Positions 31,817 to 43,610 are shown, counted from the stretch's first letter. The stretch: DNA of 64,000 nt from Arion vulgaris (GCA_020796225.1 CM036758.1:65644774-65708773), one strand, 5' to 3'. Notes: generated by a model not told the origin, from the sequence alone. Program-made: numbers and translations.

Positions 31817-34002
31817 TAGTCTGTCCATTAATTCGTGAGCACGTTTGAAATTGATTTTCTCGAAAACTACCTGTTGGATCTCAGTGATTTTTGCAAGCAG
31901 CCTTAGAATATCCATGACGCTAGAGAAATATTTTTTCCAAGAAAATTTGATGTAGTTTGAAATATTTCTTCTTCAGGTTATATTAAAATCAACCTTACCG
32001 GATTGTACACAATAGTAACAGATCTACGGTACACAGACGCGTTGTTCTAAAATACATTATGGTAACATAGAAATATCGTGAGTAAACAACAATTTCACGA
32101 AATCCCGTGCACCTAACCCAGTCGACTTTGAAAGCGGAAAGCATATGACGTTATAATTGGGATACCATTGTATAGTTATAGGCGTATCTCGCTATTTGTA
32201 TGAAGCTATTGTATCATATTTGTTGGCTTATCAAAACTGACATTGATATCACATTCATAATGAGTCTGAAGTGCACATTTATAACAATGCAGAAGGTTAC
32301 AGTTTTATTATACCAACACTTCCGTAGGGATCTAAGAGAGGTCATCTATATTGCGATATTCATAACCCTGAGAAACGAACGCAACTGGCGCTTGGTCTGA
32401 ATAGAGAATCCTTTTCCCGATGGATTAAACAGGACACAAAGTGCACTAATGTCAAGCAAGGAAGGAAAAGAACAATTGACGACTTTGACATAGATGTCAT
32501 AAGACAGGAGCTCTTGAAAATGTTTGCGACAAATCAACTTGTTACTCTCAGGAAACTGAAATTAAAACTGCAATCAGATTGCAGCATAGACATTTCTAAA
32601 GTACTCTATGGAAAATTGTAAGTGCCGCCGGCTTCACCTTCAGAAAAACTATAGGCGGCAGGAATATTATTTGTGAAAGCCACATTTAATTGCTGCCCGA
32701 AGTAAATACCTGAGGCAGATCCGTGAGCGACGGAGGCAAGGCTATGATATTGTATATTTGGACGAATCCTGGGTCAATGCTCACCACACCAATGCTAAAG
32801 AATGGCAATCAGTAGACGGTGAACAGAAAAGAAAAAAACCAAGCAGCAAAGGCCAGCGTATTATACTAACACATGCAGGAAGCAGTGAAGAAGGTCTTGT
32901 CCATGACGCTGGACTTATTTTCCAATCAAAAGTACCGACGGTAGGGACTACCACACAGAAATGAATGGACATATTTTCAGGCACTGGATGGAGAAAGATC
33001 TACTTCCAATTCTAAACAGACCATCATGCTTGGTAATGGATAATGCATCCTATCACAACGCAGTATCAGCGGAAGACAAAGTACCAACTGCATCAAATAC
33101 AAAAGATCAAATTAGGACTTGGCTTGCTAAGGAAAATGTCACCTTCGATGATACATATTTGAAACCGAGTTGTTGCACCTGGTGAGGATGACAAATAAGA
33201 CAAAGGTGTTTCATATTGACAAAATCATTGCGGAATACGGCCACGCGTCTTTGCGACTACCTCCATATCATGCTCACCTCAATCCGATAGAGCTTGTCTG
33301 GGCTAAAGTAAAGGGGCAAGTTGCCGAACAGAACAGGACGTTTAAAATGTGTGATGTTGAAGTTCTGACACGTGAGTCCCTCTCAATGATAGACATGCTG
33401 TTCTGGATGAAGTGTGTTGAACATGTGCTCCGAGAGGAAGACGAGTACTGGCACCGAGATGGATTACAATTTGTCCAGCCAGTAACAATTATCAACCTCA
33501 TGGAATCGTCAGATTCGGGATGATACAAATCATATTTTGATTACAGACTGAGAAATAGCAACGTATACATTTCCATATCCAAATGCGTCTACCATCATAC
33601 AATTTGTGGTGGAGTTAAGACACCCTAGGGTCTAATGGTGACCGAAGGGAGGACTAACTGTTGCATATTGTATCCAAGTTCACGATTGCACATAAAGGGC
33701 AAACACACTTAATTACTTGACCTATCAAGTTAATATGGAGATATACACCTATGAATAGAATTGACATGGACAAATTCTAGGGATTACTGTAAAATCTAAA
33801 ATTTGAGCCCCGTATTTGCAATTGTCATAAAAGATCAAAGGAATTCGCCGATGTGCAAAATCCGTAGCATCTATGAACTACTGGTTAGCTTTATTTTAGC
33901 GTCATGGATATTCTAAGGCTGCATGCAAAAATCACTGAGATCCAACAGGTAGTTTTCGAGAAAATCAATTTCAAACGTGCTCACGAATTAATGGACAGAC
34001 TA
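31817..34002 (+). mobile_element. DDE transposon copy B
   Basis: It has complete ~100-bp TIRs (TAGTCTGTCCATTAATTCGT at the left, its complement at the right) and a TA duplication (31815-31816 and 34003-34004). It is inserted in the left arm of the foldback element. The right arm shows the empty site. Length is 2186 bp. Confidence 0.95.
32261..33523 (+). pseudogene. DDE transposase, copy B (broken)
   Basis: ORF1 begins MSLKCTF at 32261 but is shifted near 32330, where one base is lost relative to copy A, and again near 32598. The first catalytic segment YLDESWVNAHH is at about 32753-32785. ORF2 starts at the shared ATGA (32961) with MDNASYHN at about 33039, loses a base near 33165 (KPSCC instead of KPELL), and then continues HAHLNPIELVWAKVKG to the normal end at 33523. 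Confidence 0.9.
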
Positions 34003-34252
34003 TAGTAAAAGATATGTCAAAACGTTGCCATAGAAACAATAAAAAAGGGCCGCCAAAAACATAATTTCAAATCCCTAAGGCTCTGAATCTAATGCATGTA
34101 TATGAATTCTGTTTTCACTCTAAGGTGAGCAATTGTAATATCTAAAATATTACAAATGTTTTTACTATGTATTAAATATTACATTTAAATACATTTTTGG
34201 GTAACAATGCCATAAAAATTCGGTCAAAAAAATATGTTTTTGGGAGGAAGAG

Positions 34253-36716
34253 CAGCGCCGGATTGGCCTAGAAGCAGAGTAGCAAATGCTACGGGCCCCG
34301 CGCTTCAGGGCCCGCGCCTCTGGAGGCCCCGCGCCTATATGACATAACTAAGCTGTCACTAGTCATAAACAAGGAACCAAAGTTGGGAGGTGGGTAATAA
34401 TATCCCCCGTTTAATTTTTCTTATTTAGGTTAGGACCAAGGTCATGTTTACTCAATTTCAGTTTAATGTGGGCGGGTCACATTGAGCTCACTAACAACGT
34501 TACAGTTTGTTTTTACTTTTTGTGTAGGAGTGTCCCCCTTTTACACACGCTTCTAATAAACGAAAAACTTGACAGCTTGAACAAAAGGACCACTAAATTT
34601 TACTCATAACCCAGTTTCCGTTCGTTCATCAGTTTTTGTGCGCGAAACTTAGTTTAAAATAAATGCAAGTGGTCGGTTTACGAAAGAAGGATTTGACGAC
34701 TGGAAAAAGGCAAATAATTTGTTGAAAAGACATGAAGAAAGCACCTCCCATAGACAAGCGACAATTTTGCTGTTAGCTTGCAAAAAAGAAGGACGCGCGT
34801 GTCGATTCTCAACTTGTAAGTCGAACAAACATATTGGCGGATATTTTTAGAGTGAATTACTTCAGTTATCCAATGTTTAGCAGACCGAGGTCTTGCATTT
34901 CGGGGTAGTGATAAAACTATTGGTTCACCTCATTATGGAAATTATTTAGGTTTGTTGAAATTAATAGCCAAATTTGACATTTTTATGGCTCAGCATATAA
35001 ATACTTATGCAAATAAAGGAAAGGGACATACATCATACTTATCAAAAACAACGTGCGAGGAATTAATCCATCTAATTGCATCAGGCTTACTTGATCATAT
35101 TATTTTTTAAATTAAGAAATGCAAGTACTATTCCGTATCACTGGACTCTACTCCAGACATTTCGCATGTGGATCAACTCACTCTAATAGTGCGCTATGTG
35201 TTACCATCTGGACTAGTGGAAAGGTTTGTCAAGTTTTTGGATATGGAAGGTCATACTGCTGAACAACTCGCCCAAAGTTTACTTGATTTTTAAAACAAAA
35301 AGACATTGATATCAAAGACTGTCGTGGTCAGAGCTATGACAATGTCAGCAACATGTGTGGGAAATACCACGGCTTACAGGCACGCATTAAGGAGATAAAT
35401 AAGTACGTAGAATAGATTCCCTGCTTTGCACATTCACTGAATTTGGTTGCTAAGTGTGCTGAAGAATGTTGTACAGAAGCATCCATTTTTTCCGATTTAG
35501 TTGAAAGCCTCTATACATTCTTTTCCGCTTCTACCTATCGATGGGGCATTCTTACAAAAGCACTGGAAGATACAGGTTCAAAACTCCCGACTTTGAAGAG
35601 ACTGTCGGACACCAGGTGGTCTGCCCGAGCTGATGCGACGAAGGCACTTTTATGTTATTTTACCACTATCAAACAAGTTTTGGATGACATCTCAAATAAC
35701 ATGGATCAAAATGTAGTGTGTCGTAATCAGGCGTATTGGCTAGTTTTGGGGATGAGTAAGTTGGAAACAGGAATATTGACCATTTTATGGAACGGAATTC
35801 TAGAACGATTGTAAGCGTCTAACGCTTCATTACAGTCACCTGATCAAGACCTTAACACGGAATATGCCCTTTATGAATCGTTATACGGGTACGTACAAGA
35901 AATGCGGCCTATGTTTTCATATATTGAGGCCAAAGCCAAAATCTTGACTGACTGTCAAGAATATCAACAACAAACTTCCAGACGACGCAAGCGAAATTCT
36001 AAGTACTACGATTTCAGCGGCACTACTACGCTCGATGAAGTTGTAGAAAATCAAACACCCAAACACAAATTTGAAAGTAAGGTGTTTATTGTCATAATTG
36101 ATAATGCACTCTCTGCCTTAGCTAAACGCATGGAAGCGTACCATAGAGTGAATGATGTATTTGGAATACTTTGGCAGTTAAAATCTCTTACAGCAGAAGA
36201 GATCTTGAAAAGAACTCCAACTATTGTCAGCTCTTACCAAGAGGATTTGGAAGAAAGCCTAGGATCCGAACTTGTGCAGTTCGCAGAATTTCTTAAAACT
36301 AATGTAGCTGCTGCTATTAGCAATGAAAAGCATGAGGCTCTTGAACTGCAATTTTATAAACTTATAAAGGAAAATTCATTAGAGTTGTGTTTCCCAAATG
36401 TAGAAATAGTCTTACGAATTTCTTGTCTTTAATGATTACTAACTGCAGCGGAAACGTTCTTTTCAACATTAAAGCGTATTAAAAGTGAGTTAAGTAACAT
36501 GATGGGACAAGATCGTCCAAATAATCTCACCTTAAGGAACATTGAATGAAATTTACTTAGAGAAATTGATTTGTCTAGTATTATCTCTAAATTTGCTCAC
36601 ATTAAATCGAGACAAGTGTGTTTGTAAAAGTTGTGTTTTATTATATATTATCATACAAAACCTAGGACCCGGGCTAAAATTAGCTACAGGCCCCGCGCTG
36701 GTCTAATCCAGCACTG
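34253..36716 (+). mobile_element. hAT-superfamily transposon, inactive
   Basis: The ends are CAGCGCCGGATTGG at the left and, read inward from the right, CAGTGCTGGATTAG, typical hAT-like short TIRs. The flanking 8-mers AGGAAGAG and GGGGAGGG match at 5 of 8 positions, differing only by transitions, so the target duplication is decayed. Length is 2464 bp. It is inserted near the centre of the foldback element. Confidence 0.88.
34670..36605 (+). pseudogene. hAT transposase (TTF/ZMYM-type) pseudogene
   Basis: An N-terminal TTF-like segment (GRFTKEGFDDWKKANNLLKR, then HRQATILLL) is followed by TTCEELIHL. The first catalytic region is YSVSLDSTPDISHVDQLTLI, then CRGQSYDNVSNMCGKYHGLQ and CFAHSLNLVAKCAEE. 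The hAT RW motif is LSDTRWSARADA at about 35600-35645. The insertion domain runs through 35815-36430. The C-terminal dimerisation region is AAETFFSTLKRIKSELSNMM and NNLTLRNIE. Long intact runs exist (35443-35814 and 35902-36432), but stops and shifts at about 34845, 35107, 35293, 35415, 35814 and 36430 inactivate it. The architecture resembles ZMYM1-like hAT proteins. Confidence 0.9.
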
Positions 36717-37044
36717 GGGGAGGGTGTGTTAACCCAAAACAAATTTTAATGTAATATTTAATATATCCCAAAATGCATGTGTAATATTTTAGATATTACA
36801 ATTGCTCACCTTAGAGCGAAAACAGAATTCATTTATTTTCATTACATTCAGAGCCTTAGGGATTTGAAATTTTGTTTTTGGCGGCCATTTTTTATTGTTT
36901 CCATGGTAACGTGTTGACATATTCTTGAAAACTAAACTTTTTCTACTCTTTTAAGTCATAATCTCTGAAAATTGTTATACAAATTCTACATTAATATGCA
37001 AGCAACGAAACAAGTTTCCAGACCAGAGTACCCACATAACACAT

Positions 37045-37165
37045 TTTAGCCCCATAAGCAGATTACCAACAGTTATCGTTTCTTTAGCCGTCCCTATTCT
37101 GCTCTTTACTTTTAATTTGCATCTGCCATCAGATGTTACCAGGACCGATGTTAACAACATTTTAT
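37045..37165 (-). pseudogene. LINE scraps (L3 and L4)
   Basis: CATAAGCAGATTACCAACAG (37056) is an L3 word. The part 37078-37150 on the minus strand reads TSDGRCKLKVKSRIGTAKET, an L4 segment. Confidence 0.55.
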
Positions 37166-37224
37166 GCTACCAACTAACCCATTAATATTCAACATATTTA
37201 TTTAATTACTTTTATAGTTAGTTA

Positions 37225-37325
37225 ACAGTAAAGCTTATGATCTTTGCAGCTTTATCAGCAACATAATCGATAGTTTAACATATGTTACAAATGTGCCCAG
37301 CATATGATGATTAGAGACTAATGAC
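37225..37325 (-). repeat. Repeat U2, inverted copy
   Basis: This is the reverse complement of 27505-27610 with good agreement. The type is unknown. Confidence 0.6.
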
Positions 37326-37377
37326 AAAACCATACAAAGACAATTGACATTATTTACAGTCAAAATATTATGTTTAC

Positions 37378-37690
37378 AAGTGCTGCATAACATCGTGGAT
37401 ATGTGGTATAGAATAATAACAATATCAGACAAGTGCTGCATAACATCGTGGATATGTGGTATAGAATAAACAATAACAGACAAGTGCTGCATAACATCGT
37501 GATATGTGTATAGAATAATAACAATATCAGACAAGTGCTGCATAACATCGTGGATATGTGATATAGAATAAACAATATAAGACAAGTGCTGCATAACATC
37601 GTGGATATGTGGTATAGAATAATAACAATATCAGACAAGTGCTGCATAACATCGTGGATATGTGGTATAGAATAATAACAATTCAGACAA
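37378..37690. repeat. 53-bp minisatellite, about six copies
   Basis: The unit is AAGTGCTGCATAACATCGTG, then GATATGTGGTATAGAATAAT, then AACAATATCAGAC. Some copies lack three bases (AATAAACAATA). Minus-strand open frames here are repeat artefacts. Confidence 0.93.
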
Positions 37691-37764
37691 AATAATAACA
37701 AGATGGATTAATAGTTTGAATTATATCATCATACATAACAACTTGCAAACATCTTATTTGGGCT

Positions 37765-37940
37765 ATTGTCTATTGTCAGATAGAAGATATAGTTGAATGT
37801 CCACTCTTGTTAAGCGTAAGGATGGGAGCTTTAATTTGCGTTCTAGGGCTAGATGAGTCGCCCTTGTTGTGTTGTATCCGTGTTTATGTAGTGTAGTCTT
37901 GATATTGTCTATCCATCTTTTTATTGGTCTTCCTTAGCTT
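37765..37940 (-). pseudogene. L2-family LINE 3' end
   Basis: On the minus strand it reads KRWIDNIKTTLHKHGYNTT, ATHLALERKLKLPSLRL and ends in an AATAGACAATAG tail. It is short and 5'-truncated. Confidence 0.75.
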
Positions 37941-37998
37941 CGTATTTGGTAAACAACTTTAATTAGTATCTTTAACAAAACAAAAGTGTAAACATGCA

Positions 37999-38245
37999 TG
38001 CTTCTTCTTCTTCTTCTAACGCTCCATATCGACCACTTGTTAACCACTCTTTGTAATGTCTATTGAATCTGAGTCTAAGAGAGATTGTACGTTGTGCCAG
38101 TTATGTACCTAGAAGTAGGTAAGTACATCCAATTTCTGTGATGCTTTTTATTTACTAGAGTAACTTCCCTAGACCCCTACCGCAGTCGCCTCTTACGGTA
38201 GACCGTGTAGGTCACATTGTTACTATTGTTTGCGCCCCTTGCGCG
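37999..38245 (-). repeat. S1 SINE-like repeat, near full-length
   Basis: It starts with CTTCTTCTTCTTCTTC (the GAA tail on the minus strand), then CGACCACTTGTTAACCACTC, GTACGTTGTGCCAGTTATGT and CAGTCGCCTCTTACGG, reaching the head at about 38240. Confidence 0.8.
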
Positions 38246-38975
38246 CCCCAACAACAAAAAACGAAACATGCCAGTAAGACGCAACATAAAAACAATAGAC
38301 GAAATGAACAATATTCTGAAACTATAAGCCCAGAATACAATTATTAGCAAAACAAGCTCTAAATGCATGCAATTTCATTTAAAAAAATATTCCGAATTAA
38401 TTTTTTTATCCTGATGAAATGTATGTTTACAAATTACAGCTGAAATAAAATGTAGCTATGGTGGCTAAAAATAGATTCGAAATGATTAGTTTAGCAAATA
38501 ATGTGAAATGTAAACATTGTCTATGAACATTTCTTAATGTGCTTGTTTACCTCCACCGGTTTCGTTATGCTTTGTGATGCATAATGAGGACATTTTTGCC
38601 AATAACAGTTATTTGGACATGGCAGAGCAACATTTTTGCTGTTTTGCATTGTGAAAAACAGGAGTCTTGACGAACCCCTGCAAGAACATTCGAGGCAGGA
38701 ATATAGGCAGCAAATTAAGGAAACTGGGTTATTAGCGTGCATCTCCAGTGACATCTGCTAAAAAGGTGTCAGGCAATAATACACGAATTTCCGTACTATT
38801 ACATATTTTATTTAAAAAGTAAAAATAATAAGTCGTTTTTGGTTAATTTGTTGTCTTTTTTTATAGTGTTTTCCTCTTTTGTTTTCTGTATCCCATTGAT
38901 TTAATGAAATAGTATTCACTGCAGAAAGATATATATACCTCGTCAACCTTACATAATTATTCCTTGACATTGAGT
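38246..38975. other. Unassigned sequence
   Basis: A 77-codon minus-strand frame (38521-38754) is cysteine-rich (CCLYSCLECSCRG, CPNNCYWQKCPHY). I recognise no family, see no splice or promoter context, and do not call it a gene. Confidence 0.5.
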
Positions 38976-38979
38976 GAAA

Positions 38980-39195
38980 ATCATGGCATATCCGTTACAT
39001 GACGTCTCAAGCAAATCACAGTAAACGAGTCGTTGATTTTACTGAACCCACTTATACTTTCAGTGGTTTGCCCATTGTTTTCTGAACGGTGAGGTCTATT
39101 TTCTGTTCGTAAAAATCCACGGAAACAAATTTGCTCCCAAACTGACCTAAGCGTTGTCTGAATTAGGTCCACTTGGGTTGTGATGAGCTCACTAC
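38980..39195 (+). repeat. Repeat R
   Basis: The shared core is AGTAAACGAGTCGTTGATTT, TTTCTGAACGGTGAGGTCTA and TGAGCTCACTACCGC. Other copies are at 17820-18000 (plus), 53770-53990 (minus) and 55945-56140 (minus). No coding motif. Confidence 0.65.
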
Positions 39196-39199
39196 CGCT

Positions 39200-39530
39200 T
39201 GAGAGCTGCAGTAGTGTAGTTATTAAAGAACACATATCTTAGGCTAGGGATCCGCGTTCAATTCCTCAGTGTGTGTGGAATTTGTTCGACCGAAACGACT
39301 CTGAGATCGAACCAACCACAACTAGGTTCCAGGAATAGCACTGGGAAATAAAGATAAGCATAAGGAGTTCTTTATCAAGAACCCCAGAGGAAGCAACGGA
39401 AGTAACGATATATAAAATAAAGGCGGCCGGCGTCATGTTGACCACATCAATCATCGTGTGTCGACTGTCAATTAAAAATATGGGGCCTAACACTGACCAG
39501 GTGGCATAACACTGTTTCCTTTACTTTGTT
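39200..39530 (+). repeat. S3 SINE (tRNA-derived)
   Basis: The head GAGCTGCAGTAGTGTAGTTA is followed by a box-B-like GTTCAATTCC at about 39260. The body has CCGAAACGACTCTGAGATCG, AACTAGGTTCCAGGAATAGC and TCATCGTGTGTCGACTGTCA. It aligns with 59510-59780. Confidence 0.75.
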
Positions 39531-39606
39531 TCACTACATCTAAAACGACATACGCTTTGTCATAATACTCTGCTTACTATTTTAGTTCAGAGGTGTGTGA
39601 GAACAG

Positions 39607-39720
39607 TCTATTGTCTATTGTCTATTCCCAGGTGGAATATGGAGTTGACTGTCCACTCTTAAGCGTAGGGATGGGAGCTTTAATTTACGTTCTGTGGCCA
39701 GATGTGTCGCCACTGTAGTG
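39607..39720 (-). pseudogene. L2-family LINE 3' terminal fragment
   Basis: It has GTCTATTGTCTATTCCCAGG and TAAGCGTAGGGATGGGAGCT, the L2 3' end in reverse complement. Confidence 0.75.
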
Positions 39721-40124
39721 AGTACAGTATAGACGGAGAAACAAGAGTAAACGTAAGGTAATGAAAGAAATGAAAACATAACAACTTGATGATTTAATCT
39801 ACTTCCTGGTTACTCAACAAAATGTATTGTTTAATATGATATTAAAATGTGAATATTTAATAATTCTGTCTTCATGTCCTTATCTACAACAGTTGATATG
39901 TCAGTTCTGATGACCTCACTGTCACCAGTTAGATCTCATCCCATGATACAGTAGAACTCTCAATGTGGTACATTAAAGAGGGGCTTTCCTATTTATTTAA
40001 TTATTCAGTTAAAGTTAATTTTCTTCAAATTTGTGACTTGTTGGATATTATCCATACACGTATTCCGAAATGTGGATGTGCATGTCCTACTTGTCGCAGA
40101 CAGTTCACTAGTACTCACGTCCTT
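39721..40124. other. Unassigned, with a possible LINE knuckle
   Basis: A frame at 40050-40110 reads KCGCACPTCRRQF, resembling the C-terminal CPTC knuckle of LINE proteins. There is not enough around it to assign a family. Confidence 0.4.
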
Positions 40125-40410
40125 GGCGCTGATCGCACATATCAAACAGAGTGGTTAACTTGGATGATAAGAACAAGGACAAACATAAACCACACAGATC
40201 ACAAATAATGGTTAAATTGGTTGATAAAAACAAACCACACATATCATAAAGTGTGGTTAACTTGCTTGATAAAAGCAAAGAGAAACACACGTGTAAAGAG
40301 TGGATAACTTGGTTCATCTTCTTCTTTAGCGATCTCTGGTCATGCGCTTAATTTACTGTGGACCACAGTAACTTGGTTGATAAGAACAAACATAAACCAC
40401 AGAGATCCCG
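40125..40410. repeat. Irregular tandem repeats derived from the S1 tail
   Basis: About four to five units contain AAACCACACAGATCACAAAT, GTGGTTAACTTG and TTGATAAGAACAA-like words. The CACAAAGAGTGGTTAAC core belongs to the S1 3' end. The unit length varies around 50-65 bp. Confidence 0.6.
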
Positions 40411-40739
40411 ACTGTCCGACTAGTTGTCTACCTGTCTGCATGCCTGCATGTCTGTCTATTCTCGAATAATGTTTTGTTTTTAGGAATAAGTTTGAAAATA
40501 GAGACACCTGGAGCGAGCCTCACTGTGCGCTATTTACAAGGAATAATTTAGTGCCCCTGATATTCCGTCGCTTCATCGTTTACGATGTCATCCTGTGGGT
40601 CTGATGCCATTGTCTCTGCATGCTCTGTGCTGGAGACTGTGTTGGGTTAACCGTGTGACTTGAAATTCTTTATATCAATACATGACAACTAACAGAAACA
40701 AACGGCTTGAATATTCAAACTAAAATTAGAGCGTTAATT

Positions 40740-41030
40740 ATGTTGTTACAGTGTTCAATTTCAGCAAATAAAAGAATCCTTGGTAGTTTGAAATCAAGAA
40801 GAGCAGGCTGGAAAGCCTGATACCAGTGAGAAATTCATTAGAAAAGATTAAGAATAAAATACCAACAAAAATATTGTCATCATCTTCAAAATTACATTCG
40901 GGACCCTCGCCTGTGCTTCGGCGTTCGTGCACTGCCGCTCAGATCTTCCTGTGTAAGAAAGAGATCGGAGCACCCAAGGTTACTCACCGAAGTGCAATAA
41001 TAATGGGCATATCAATCAATCAATCAATGA
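40740..41030 (+). repeat. S4 SINE body with AATC tail
   Basis: It contains GTGTTCAATTTCAGC, ATTCATTAGAAAAGATTAAG, ACTCACCGAAGTGCAATAAT and the tail ATCAATCAATCAATCAATG. The tRNA-like head is missing, so it is 5'-truncated. Confidence 0.78.
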
Positions 41031-41089
41031 CGTTGTTATTGTTTGCTAAAAGATAAACAAGGGATGACATATAGTGATCCACCTTATCT

Positions 41090-41255
41090 TGTGGTGATGG
41101 TGACACATAGCCAAACCCTTAGCGATGTGCTTGGAAGGTCGTGGGTTTACCAATGCATTTAGAATCCGAAGATCTCTAGGATTGTTACTGTAGCTGTGGA
41201 GTTAACGCTGTGTGCAGTACTCTCTATAGCTTTTATTTCTGTAGAGATGGACTGA
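41090..41255 (+). repeat. S2 SINE-like repeat
   Basis: It aligns with 5820-6010, sharing GCTGTGGAGTTAACGCTGTG, GCAGTACTCTC and TCTGTAGAGATGGACTGA. Confidence 0.65.
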
Positions 41256-41269
41256 TACGTTAGCTCAGT

Positions 41270-41390
41270 TATCAGTTATCAGCCGACTATCATCATATCA
41301 CTCCGGACACGCCCATAGGTGCATCGGAGCGCCTATGGACATGTCTGGAGTGCGATGAAGATATTCCAAACTGAAACTGAATGGGCAGCT
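41270..41390 (+). pseudogene. LR retroelement terminal knuckle
   Basis: The frame reads ERLWTCLECDEDIPN, the same closing motif as at 14440-14470. Confidence 0.6.
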
Positions 41391-41935
41391 CCACATATTC
41401 TCGTTCTCCAATGTAGCAACATTTTCATTATGATCTTAATGATTTAGTATTCATAAATTTATTACCAATATAAAGATAGCTGTCAGAGTTGTTTGTTCGT
41501 AAGCTGGATTTTTGTTTTCATAATTTCCATTTTGTATTTTAAATGCTTGCTAATATGTTTCCTGGATAGTCAAAACTGCGTTATGTGTGCTAATAGAGTA
41601 AGTATTTCGTGAAATTAGTTCCATTTGTCTTCAATTTTATATATATATACATATATATTTATATTGACATATTGTAAATCATTTTTAGAAACAAATATTT
41701 GAGTTTTGCTAACTACAACTGGAAATTGTGTCTAATTAACAAAGGAATCCGTCCCAGAGGACAAAATCACATCTTAGTGAACCCAAGGGTGGTTCCTGGT
41801 AATTTGTTTTTGTGGTGCCAGACAAAACTTTCGGGAAAATCAGTTTATTTTAGTATTTACTATTATTTATCTATTCCGAGGAGTTAACCCCCTTTCGAGA
41901 AAGAACACATGCTTCTGTTCTACAACAGCTTGATA
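41391..41935. other. Unassigned AT-rich sequence
   Basis: Nothing is recognised. It includes a TA microsatellite near 41640. Confidence 0.5.
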
Positions 41936-41939
41936 ATAA

Positions 41940-42020
41940 AGAGAGTTGTTTATTAAAGAACATACAATCAAGGACAATTAAATATTTCGGACATATCAAA
42001 AGACATGAGTGCCTAGATAA
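41940..42020 (+). pseudogene. L5-family LINE fragment
   Basis: The frame NIQSRTIKYFGHIKRHECL matches NMKSRQIKYFGHIKRHERL of 28540-28880 and stops at an A-rich run. Confidence 0.7.
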
Positions 42021-42464
42021 CATATTTAAAAAAAAAAAAAATTATTGACTTTAACGTGCTAGATAACATATTTTTTTTAAATTATTGACTTTAACGTGAA
42101 TTGAACACAGGTCACTGCCCACCCCTCTATCCCTTTATGACGAGAGGACCCTGAGTGAACCACTTAATGTCAGTAGGTGTAATGTACTAACTTGAATTTG
42201 GTTAGTTTATTTTCTCTCTCCACCCGACATATAGCAAGCACCATTCTGGTTGTCCGCGCCAAACACCTTTACAATACACCAGTTTAATTCTCTATTCCCT
42301 AGATATGTCGCAATATATTTTCCCTGTAATCAATTTTCGTTAAGTAAATGTTTCAATCTTCTACCTGTATGTTATTTTCAGAGGTGTTAAAGCTTGCCAG
42401 GTGCGCAAATGAAATTAAATGCATAAAAAACTGTCATTTGAATGAAAAAATACATCATCTATTA
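42021..42464. other. Unassigned sequence before DDE copy C
   Basis: An A-run followed by ATTATTGACTTTAACGTG is duplicated (42040-42056 and 42080-42100). GGTGTTAAAGCTTG at 42385 and the next ~70 bp resemble the loop of the large palindrome at 12090-12170, suggesting a related fragment. Confidence 0.45.
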
Positions 42465-42900
42465 TAGTCTGTCCATTAATTCATGAGCACGTTTGAAATT
42501 TATTTTCTCGAAAACTACCTGTTGGATCTCAGTGATTTTTTGCAAGCAGCCTTAGAATATCCATGACGCTAGAGAAATATTTTTTTCCAAGAAAATCTGA
42601 TGTAGTTTGAAATATTTCTTCTTCAGGTTATATTAAAATCAACCTCACCGGATTGTACACAATAGTAACAGATTTACGGTACACAGACGCGTTGTTCTAA
42701 AAATACATTATGGTAACATTGAAATATCGTGAGTTTCACGAATTCCCGTGCACCTAACCCAGTCGACTTTGAAAGAGGAAAGCATATGACGTTATAATTG
42801 GGATACCATTGTATAGTTATAGGCGTATCTCGCTATTTGTATGAAGCTATTGTATCATATTTGTTGGCTTATCAAAACTGACATTGATATCACATTCATA

Positions 42901-43610
42901 ATGAGTCTGAAGTGCACATTTATAACAATGCAGAAGGTTACAGTTTTACTATACCAACACTTCCGTAGGGAATCTAAGAGAGGGCATCTATATTGCGATA
43001 TTCATAACCCTGAGAAACGAGCGCAACTGGCGCTTGGTCTGAATAGAGAATCATTTTCCCGATGGATTAATTAAACAGGACACAAAGTGCACTAATGTCA
43101 AGCAAGGACGGAAAAGAACAATTGACGACTTTGACATAGATGTCATAAGACGGAGCTCTTGAAAATGTTTGCGACAAATCAACTTGTTACTCTCAGGAAA
43201 CTGAAATTAAAACTGCAATCAGATTGCAGCATAGACATTTCTAAAAGTACTCTATGAAAATTGTAAGAGCCGCCGGCTTTACCTTCAGAAAAACTATAGG
43301 CGGCAGGAATATTATTTGTGAAAAGCACATTTAATTGCTGCCCGAAGTAAATACCTGAGGCAGATCCGTGAGCGGCGGAGGCAAGGCTATGATATTGTAT
43401 ATTTGGACGAATCCTGGGTCAATGCTCACCACACCAATGCTAAAGAATGGCAATCAGTAGACGGTGAACAGAAAAAAAAAAATACCAAGCAGCAAAGGCC
43501 AGCGTATTATACTAACACATGCAGGAAGTAGTGAAGAAGGTCTTGTCCATGACGCTGGACTTATTTTCCAATCAAAAGTACCGACGGTAGGGACTACCAC
43601 ACAGAAATGA
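42901..43610 (+). pseudogene. DDE transposase ORF1, copy C (broken)
   Basis: It starts MSLKCTFITMQK at 42901. An extra TAAT at about 43069 and a one-base loss in CGGAGCTC near 43152 break the frame; the latter is shared with copy D. A base is also missing at about 43256, and an A-run is lengthened near 43473. It retains VYLDESWVNAHH. Confidence 0.88.

Larger units (their letters stand above)
31728..37022. mobile_element. Foldback (inverted-repeat) element hosting two transposons
   Basis: The left arm (31728-31816 plus 34003-34235) and right arm (36728-37022) are reverse complements. For example, GATTATGACTTAGAAGAGTA at 31788 has its partner at 36940-36960, and GGGCCGCCAAAAAC at 34048 its partner at 36876-36892. 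The left arm is interrupted exactly at a TA by DDE copy B, and the central part by a hAT element (34253-36716). No coding sequence belongs to the foldback itself. Outer ends near 31728 and 37022 are approximate. Confidence 0.85.

Noticed and set aside
38521..38754. Cysteine-rich small protein gene
   Set aside because: No signal peptide, no known spacing, no start context or conservation that I can judge. Likely chance.
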